Positions 3,869-7,825 of a stretch of 7,825 nucleotides of DNA are shown here, piece by piece (the stretch's first letter is position 1; every line of letters starts with the position of its first letter). The translations under genes and the position numbers were made by a program. Origin of the DNA: a candidate division Zixibacteria bacterium 4484_93. Its GTDB lineage: Bacteria > UBP14 > UBA6098 > 4484-93. The notes under the pieces are model-generated. The model ran no database searches. It had not been told where the DNA came from and was given only the letters and a program-made list of their open reading frames with translations. Location of the stretch: the NCBI GenBank assembly GCA_002085385.1, contig NATO01000057.1:1-7825 (forward strand), given 5' to 3'.

Positions 3869-6826
3869 ATGAGAAATTTACTTTTTATTATCTTTGCGCT
3901 ATTTTCTCTACCATCCCTGCTTTTTGGCAATGTTTATCCGACACTGCTCGAGGCACCACAGTTCTTCAACAAAGCCATAATGGACAGCATTATCATAGGA
4001 TTTTACCTCAATGAGCCTGCCGACAACGGGGCAATTATTCGTATATTCAATGCAGGAGGAGATACTGTCAGGGTTTTCGAGCTATCCTCCGCTTTGCGGG
4101 GGGAAAACAGTATATCCTGGGATGGAATGGACGAGTTTGGGGCAGACCTTCCGGATGGCTCCTACACATTCGAGGTAACAGCACAGGATGACGGGCATAC
4201 ATTCTGGGAGAAGATAAACCTCGATTCGGGTGAGAACGCTATCTGGTATCCGAAGGGGGTATGTGTTAATAAGAACCGTTCGAGTCCGTATTTCGGGCTT
4301 GTGTATGTCGCAAACGGTGAGACCGGGACATCCTCCAATCCGGGGGCAGTGGAAACGCCGGAGGGACTGTATATCTATTATCCCGACTGCCGGTGGCTCG
4401 AGGAGGGGTTTGCATCGGGGAACCTCGTATGCGACTTCGGACCAACACCAAACTCGCCGTTCAAACCGTTTGTTGCCGAGAACGATAGACTGTATCTCTG
4501 CGACTGGTCAGATGGATATATGAACCTCTATGTCGGGGATGCTCTGTTCTCCGCCCTGTCCATCGAGATGCTGTTTATGCACACGGACAGCGCAATAAAC
4601 CACGGGAGCATATCGGCTGTTGCTGTAGTTGACACAGGAGATACAAGGAAGATTTACAGCTGCGACGAGGACTTATCCGGTGTATCCGGGAATATATGGC
4701 GCTACGACATCCCAGAGAGCCATAGCGGCGTCTGGAGCAATTTCCCCGATGCACTCATACTGAATAAGGAAACCGACTACTCAACAAGCCCATCCTATCC
4801 GTTCGACTTTGCAATGGATGATGATGGGAATATATTCGTCGTCGACAAGCGCTCGACAATACTCTCGGACGACAATGTGTTTATGTTCTCCCCCACAGGC
4901 GAGGAGCTCTGGAGTGCGAGGACAGGTTACATAACCATCCCCCCGGAAGCGGTGTCCATCGATGCGAGCGATGAATGGGTCGCTGTCGGTATATCCGGTG
5001 GCGATGGAAAGATTTATATCTTCAACGGGAGCGGCGACTACATAACAAGTTTCTCCACAGGCGGTGGGAACCTTCGGGATATTGCATTCGACCGCGCAGG
5101 AAATCTCTACACTGTCAACAGCTCAACGGAGAGATTAAGCGTCTTTTCACCCCCTGATGGAGAGAACTCATTTACAACGAGATTCTACAGCTGTATCCAG
5201 CTTGCTCACTCAACAGGCAGCCCACCGGAGCTACTCGACATACCGGATATAATACTCAACGAGGGCGAGGCAAGGGTTATTGAGCTCGCAGATTACATCG
5301 TCGACCCAAGGGCAATAATCTGGGATGCTCACGGGAACAGGAATATCGAGATAGATTTCGATGGCTCGACAGCAACAATCCTTGCTCCCCACGGCTGGAC
5401 AGGGACAGAGAGTATTTATTTTGTCGCAACAAACGCATACCTTCTCTCCGATTCTAACCTCGTCAATATAGCGGTGAACGATATCGATGTGGTCGAGTTC
5501 AAAAAGGGACCATATCTTATGTATGGCACGGAGACCACACAGGTGATTATGTGGGAGACAGAGCTGCCGGGCAATTCCATCGTGATGTATGGGCTGACAC
5601 AGGAATACACGGATACAATCTCTATATCGGAAGGTGTGACAATCCACGAGGTAACCCTGCGAGAGCTTCTACCCGAGACGATATACCATTATCGCATAAA
5701 AACGGGGGAAAGCTATAGCCATGATTTCCACTTCAAGACAGCTATTAACCCCGCGACAGCATTTATGTTCGTCGTTGCCGGAGACAACAGGACAGATCAC
5801 GATATGTGGCATGCAACCTGTGTGGCAATGCTATCCGAGAACCCTGACATAACATTCAATACGGGAGATGTTGTCACACTGGGAACCGTTTATTCCCAAT
5901 GGGGGACAGAATTTTTCAATCCGGCAAGGGAGCTTCTGTATTATGTTCCGATGTATATCTCGATTGGGAATCATGAGGCTGATGCACACTGGTACTATGA
6001 TTTTGTCTCATATCCGGCGCCCGAGAACTGCTATACATTTAAATACGGGAACTCTTTCTTTATAATCTTTGATGCAAACAAGGACTACTACACCGACCCG
6101 GACACAAACACATACTATAACTGGTTTCTGGATGCAATATCCTCGCCGGAGGCGCAGGAGGCGACATTCAGATTTGTCTTCTTCCACCAGCCGCCATACT
6201 CCGAGGGCTGGGACTCACCCGGATACGACGGTGACCATGAGCTGCGGACAACCATCGTCCCGCTGATGGAGGAATACAATGCCACAATCTGCTTCAATGG
6301 GCACACACACGATTACGAGAGAGGATACCTGAACGGCGTTCACTACATCATAACGGGAGGGGGCGGTGCATCACTCGACCACTGGATACAGGATTTCGAG
6401 CATATAACAGTATACGCATCGGAATATCACTACTGCCTGGTATATGTGAATGGGGATAACCTGTGTTTCGAGGCGAAGAAACTCGACGGGGAACTCATCG
6501 ATTCGTTCTGCATAACAGGCTCAACAGCCATCAAAAAGGAGGATATAAAACCTGCGTTCTCTGTCTCCTGGAACTACCCGAACCCGTTCAACTCAAGGAC
6601 AGAACTTCTCATCACCTTGACAGAGGAGACATCCGTCTCGATTGAGCTGTTTAACACCGCCGGAGAGAGGGTCGCAACCGTAGCCGACCGGAAACCGCTC
6701 ACCGCCGGGAGACACAGTATTATATGGGAACCGTCAAAAGCAGGGAAACTGCCATCGGGGATATATCTTGTGCAGATAACGGCAGGCAAAAACAGGATTG
6801 TAAGAAAGGTTGTCTATCTGAAATAG
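3869..6826 (+). CDS. Secreted multidomain metallophosphoesterase with C-terminal sorting domain
   Basis: This 985-residue exported protein has these segments. Residues 1-20 are a signal peptide (MRNLLFIIFALFSLPSLLFG). Residues 40-110 are a FlgD-like Ig domain (SWDGMDEFGADLPDGSYTFE). Residues about 125-440 look like a beta-propeller, with blade-like DDDGNIFVVD, DGKIYIFNGSG and DRAGNLYTVN strands. Residues 455-540 are a beta-sandwich linker. Residues 545-625 are a fibronectin-III-like domain as found before purple-acid-phosphatase-type enzymes. Residues 630-835 are the metallophosphoesterase, with GDNR (638-641), GDVV (666-669), GNHE (700-703), His773 and GHTH (811-814). Residues 898-985 are a type-A sorting domain with NYPNPFN. 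It probably hydrolyses phosphate esters at the cell surface or outside the cell. The Tyr typical of true purple acid phosphatases after GDxx is absent, and motif I has Arg where many relatives have His. The start has AAGGA 13 bases upstream. It could be cotranscribed with the acyltransferase, 153 bp upstream. The substrate is unknown. Confidence 0.88.
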   Translation: MRNLLFIIFALFSLPSLLFGNVYPTLLEAPQFFNKAIMDSIIIGFYLNEPADNGAIIRIFNAGGDTVRVFELSSALRGENSISWDGMDEFGADLPDGSYTFEVTAQDDGHTFWEKINLDSGENAIWYPKGVCVNKNRSSPYFGLVYVANGETGTSSNPGAVETPEGLYIYYPDCRWLEEGFASGNLVCDFGPTPNSPFKPFVAENDRLYLCDWSDGYMNLYVGDALFSALSIEMLFMHTDSAINHGSISAVAVVDTGDTRKIYSCDEDLSGVSGNIWRYDIPESHSGVWSNFPDALILNKETDYSTSPSYPFDFAMDDDGNIFVVDKRSTILSDDNVFMFSPTGEELWSARTGYITIPPEAVSIDASDEWVAVGISGGDGKIYIFNGSGDYITSFSTGGGNLRDIAFDRAGNLYTVNSSTERLSVFSPPDGENSFTTRFYSCIQLAHSTGSPPELLDIPDIILNEGEARVIELADYIVDPRAIIWDAHGNRNIEIDFDGSTATILAPHGWTGTESIYFVATNAYLLSDSNLVNIAVNDIDVVEFKKGPYLMYGTETTQVIMWETELPGNSIVMYGLTQEYTDTISISEGVTIHEVTLRELLPETIYHYRIKTGESYSHDFHFKTAINPATAFMFVVAGDNRTDHDMWHATCVAMLSENPDITFNTGDVVTLGTVYSQWGTEFFNPARELLYYVPMYISIGNHEADAHWYYDFVSYPAPENCYTFKYGNSFFIIFDANKDYYTDPDTNTYYNWFLDAISSPEAQEATFRFVFFHQPPYSEGWDSPGYDGDHELRTTIVPLMEEYNATICFNGHTHDYERGYLNGVHYIITGGGGASLDHWIQDFEHITVYASEYHYCLVYVNGDNLCFEAKKLDGELIDSFCITGSTAIKKEDIKPAFSVSWNYPNPFNSRTELLITLTEETSVSIELFNTAGERVATVADRKPLTAGRHSIIWEPSKAGKLPSGIYLVQITAGKNRIVRKVVYLK

Positions 6827-6898
6827 AAAGGTTCTGCGGGATTTTTCGAGTGCCAGCAGGTAATCGAGATTCTGCATTTTGAGAGAAAAAATAGGACA

Positions 6899-7261
6899 AT
6901 GGGAGGTGTAAAAGATACGGAGAAGATAATCGCTTTCTGCGGGATGAACTGCGCCGAGTGCCCTGTATATATAGTAACCCAAAAAGGTGATGAGAACGAG
7001 AGAAAGAAGGTCGCTGAAAAGTGGGCAAAGAAATTTAACTCGGAGATTAAGCCAGAGGATATCAACTGCGATGGATGTTTGTCGGAGAGCGGGAGACTTT
7101 TCGGCTACTGTAAGGTTTGTGAGATAAGGAACTGTGGTCTGAAAAGGGGCGTCGAGAACTGTGCCTTTTGCGACGATTACCCCTGTGAAAAGCTGAACAA
7201 ACTATTCGATACTGTGCCCGCTGCCAGGCTCGCTCTCGAAAAGCTCAGAGAAAAACTTTAG
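6899..7261 (+). CDS. Cysteine-rich DUF3795 protein
   Basis: This 120-residue cytoplasmic protein matches the DUF3795 pattern: an opening IAFCGMNCAECPVYIVTQ, a helical middle, then INCDGCLSESGRLFGYC, VCEIRNCG and CAFCDDYPCEKL. Eleven cysteines lie at 14, 18, 21, 57, 60, 71, 74, 79, 88, 91 and 96, mostly in CxxC-type spacings. This suggests two or more metal sites (zinc or iron-sulfur); that is inference, as the family has no established function. The ATG at 6899 has only AGGA just upstream, but the protein begins where family members begin. It lies 72 bp after the phosphoesterase gene on the same strand. No clear terminator or promoter is visible in between, so readthrough is possible, although a functional link is not evident. 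Length is typical for short members of the family. Confidence 0.85.
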   Translation: MGGVKDTEKIIAFCGMNCAECPVYIVTQKGDENERKKVAEKWAKKFNSEIKPEDINCDGCLSESGRLFGYCKVCEIRNCGLKRGVENCAFCDDYPCEKLNKLFDTVPAARLALEKLREKL

Positions 7262-7350
7262 CCCAGCGAACAAAAGCACGCTCCTTACAACGACAGGTTA
7301 ATTCCGTATTTTCTGCCGAAAATCAGCAATCTCTAATTCAAAATTTCTAT

Positions 7351-7378
7351 TTGATTATCCTGAAAAGATAGTTATTTT
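7351..7378 (+). promoter_or_regulatory. Candidate promoter for the exported protein at the right edge
   Basis: TTGATT (7351-7356), a 16-bp spacer and TATTTT (7373-7378) lie 28 bp upstream of the ATG at 7407. The -10 hexamer, spacer length and distance to the start codon equal those of the candidate at 2529-2556, which raises confidence in both. The rest of the 7262-7350 gap shows nothing recognisable. Confidence 0.45.
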
Positions 7379-7406
7379 ACTCCTTATACAAAAAAGGAGG
7401 TCGATT

Positions 7407-7825
7407 ATGTTCAGGACTATATCCCTCGCTACAGCAATGCTTCTGGTGGTATCCTCTCTTTTCGCTTCCATTCCATACTCCGATTCGCCAGAGGGTGCAT
7501 TCGACAACCCTGCACTGCTTAATCCGGAATATTCCGAGTTCCTCTATTCGAACCTATCGGATTCCAGCTTCAATAACCTGGTGAACAGATTTCTCTTCAA
7601 TCTGAACGGGCTTGGAATAGGCTACACCGACAGCAAACCGCTAAAAGAATGGGATTTTGCACTATCGTTCCGTTCACCCGACGATGGTGGAAACCTCGGC
7701 TTTGCCGTGAGAAGGGTAAAATTCTCATTCGATGATAGGTTCAGAACATTCTATGATGCTGGAGCTGTCCTTCGTCCGACAAAATATTTCTCGCTCGGAG
7801 CGAGTGTAAAGAATATTAATCAGCC
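7407..7825 (+). CDS. Exported, probable outer-membrane protein, N-terminal 139 codons (runs off right edge)
   Basis: The ATG at 7407 follows a near-perfect Shine-Dalgarno sequence (AAAGGAGGT, 7393-7401). Residues 1-20 form a signal peptide (MFRTISLATAMLLVVSSLFA). The mature part begins SIPYSDSPEGAFDNPALLNP, a pattern seen in PorV- and OmpF-like beta-barrel proteins of FCB-type bacteria. Alternating strands with aromatic and Gly turns follow: WDFALSFRSPDDGGNLGFAV, FRTFYDAGAVLRPTKYFSLG, ASVKNINQ. This supports an outer-membrane barrel. The open frame reaches the window edge without a stop, so the full length is unknown. In some of these phyla such a domain precedes an SppA-like signal-peptide peptidase, so the missing C-terminus could be catalytic; that is from family memory and cannot be checked here. 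Confidence 0.75.
   Translation, partial: MFRTISLATAMLLVVSSLFASIPYSDSPEGAFDNPALLNPEYSEFLYSNLSDSSFNNLVNRFLFNLNGLGIGYTDSKPLKEWDFALSFRSPDDGGNLGFAVRRVKFSFDDRFRTFYDAGAVLRPTKYFSLGASVKNINQ

Noticed and set aside
5231..5647. 138-codon open frame on the minus strand
   Set aside because: It is a shadow inside the secreted phosphoesterase gene, rich in Cys, His and Ile, with no ribosome-binding site or domain.
6827..6898. Terminator after the phosphoesterase gene
   Set aside because: The TTTTT at about 6842 follows no stable stem. The gap holds only short direct repeats (TTCTGC and TCGAG, each twice), not a hairpin with a U-tract.

Overview
The window is about 7.8 kb of bacterial DNA. It splits into an accessory, more AT-rich stretch on the left (about bases 1-1331) and a housekeeping and envelope stretch on the right. 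The best clue to the organism is the C-terminus of the 985-residue secreted protein. It carries a type-A, Por-secretion-like sorting domain with a NYPNPFN motif, typical of the FCB superphylum and related uncultivated candidate phyla. Together with the exported, likely outer-membrane protein at the right edge, this suggests a Gram-negative FCB-type bacterium. The exact phylum cannot be fixed from this window.

Left region, all on the minus strand. A type II toxin-antitoxin module lies at 829-1201. Its antitoxin is intact, and its RelE/ParE-type toxin overlaps it by the usual ATGA but is broken into two frames and is too short. Downstream of it in the reading direction are an XRE-like helix-turn-helix regulator (114-608) and, 4 bp later, an unknown gene that runs off the left edge (1-109). 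A perfect 40-bp direct repeat (745-784 and 1292-1331) flanks the toxin-antitoxin module. Read on the minus strand, each copy contains a good sigma70-like promoter (TTGACT, 17 bp, TAAATT), one upstream of each transcription unit. The repeat therefore looks like a duplicated promoter cassette. A perfect 8-bp-arm inverted repeat upstream of the antitoxin may be its operator.

Middle region. An M42-family aminopeptidase (minus, 1408-2439) and a GNAT-superfamily putative acyltransferase (plus, 2585-3715) diverge from a 145-bp region with back-to-back candidate promoters. A 41-codon reading frame resembling the N-terminus of a tyrosine recombinase overlaps the 3' end of the acyltransferase gene.

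Right region, all on the plus strand. A large secreted protein (3869-6826) combines a signal peptide, a FlgD-like Ig domain, a beta-propeller-like segment, a fibronectin-III-like domain, a metallophosphoesterase domain and the C-terminal sorting domain. It is followed by a small cysteine-rich DUF3795 protein (6899-7261) and by the start of an exported, probably outer-membrane protein (7407 to the edge). The promoter candidates of the acyltransferase and of the last gene share the same layout: a TTGA-type -35, a 16-bp spacer, TATTTT, and the ATG 28 bp later.

I see no rRNA, tRNA, CRISPR array or complete insertion sequence, and no convincing intrinsic terminator. The strongest candidates for something undescribed are the repeat-borne promoters around the decayed toxin-antitoxin module, the regulator plus unknown gene pair at the left edge, and the architecture of the secreted phosphoesterase.
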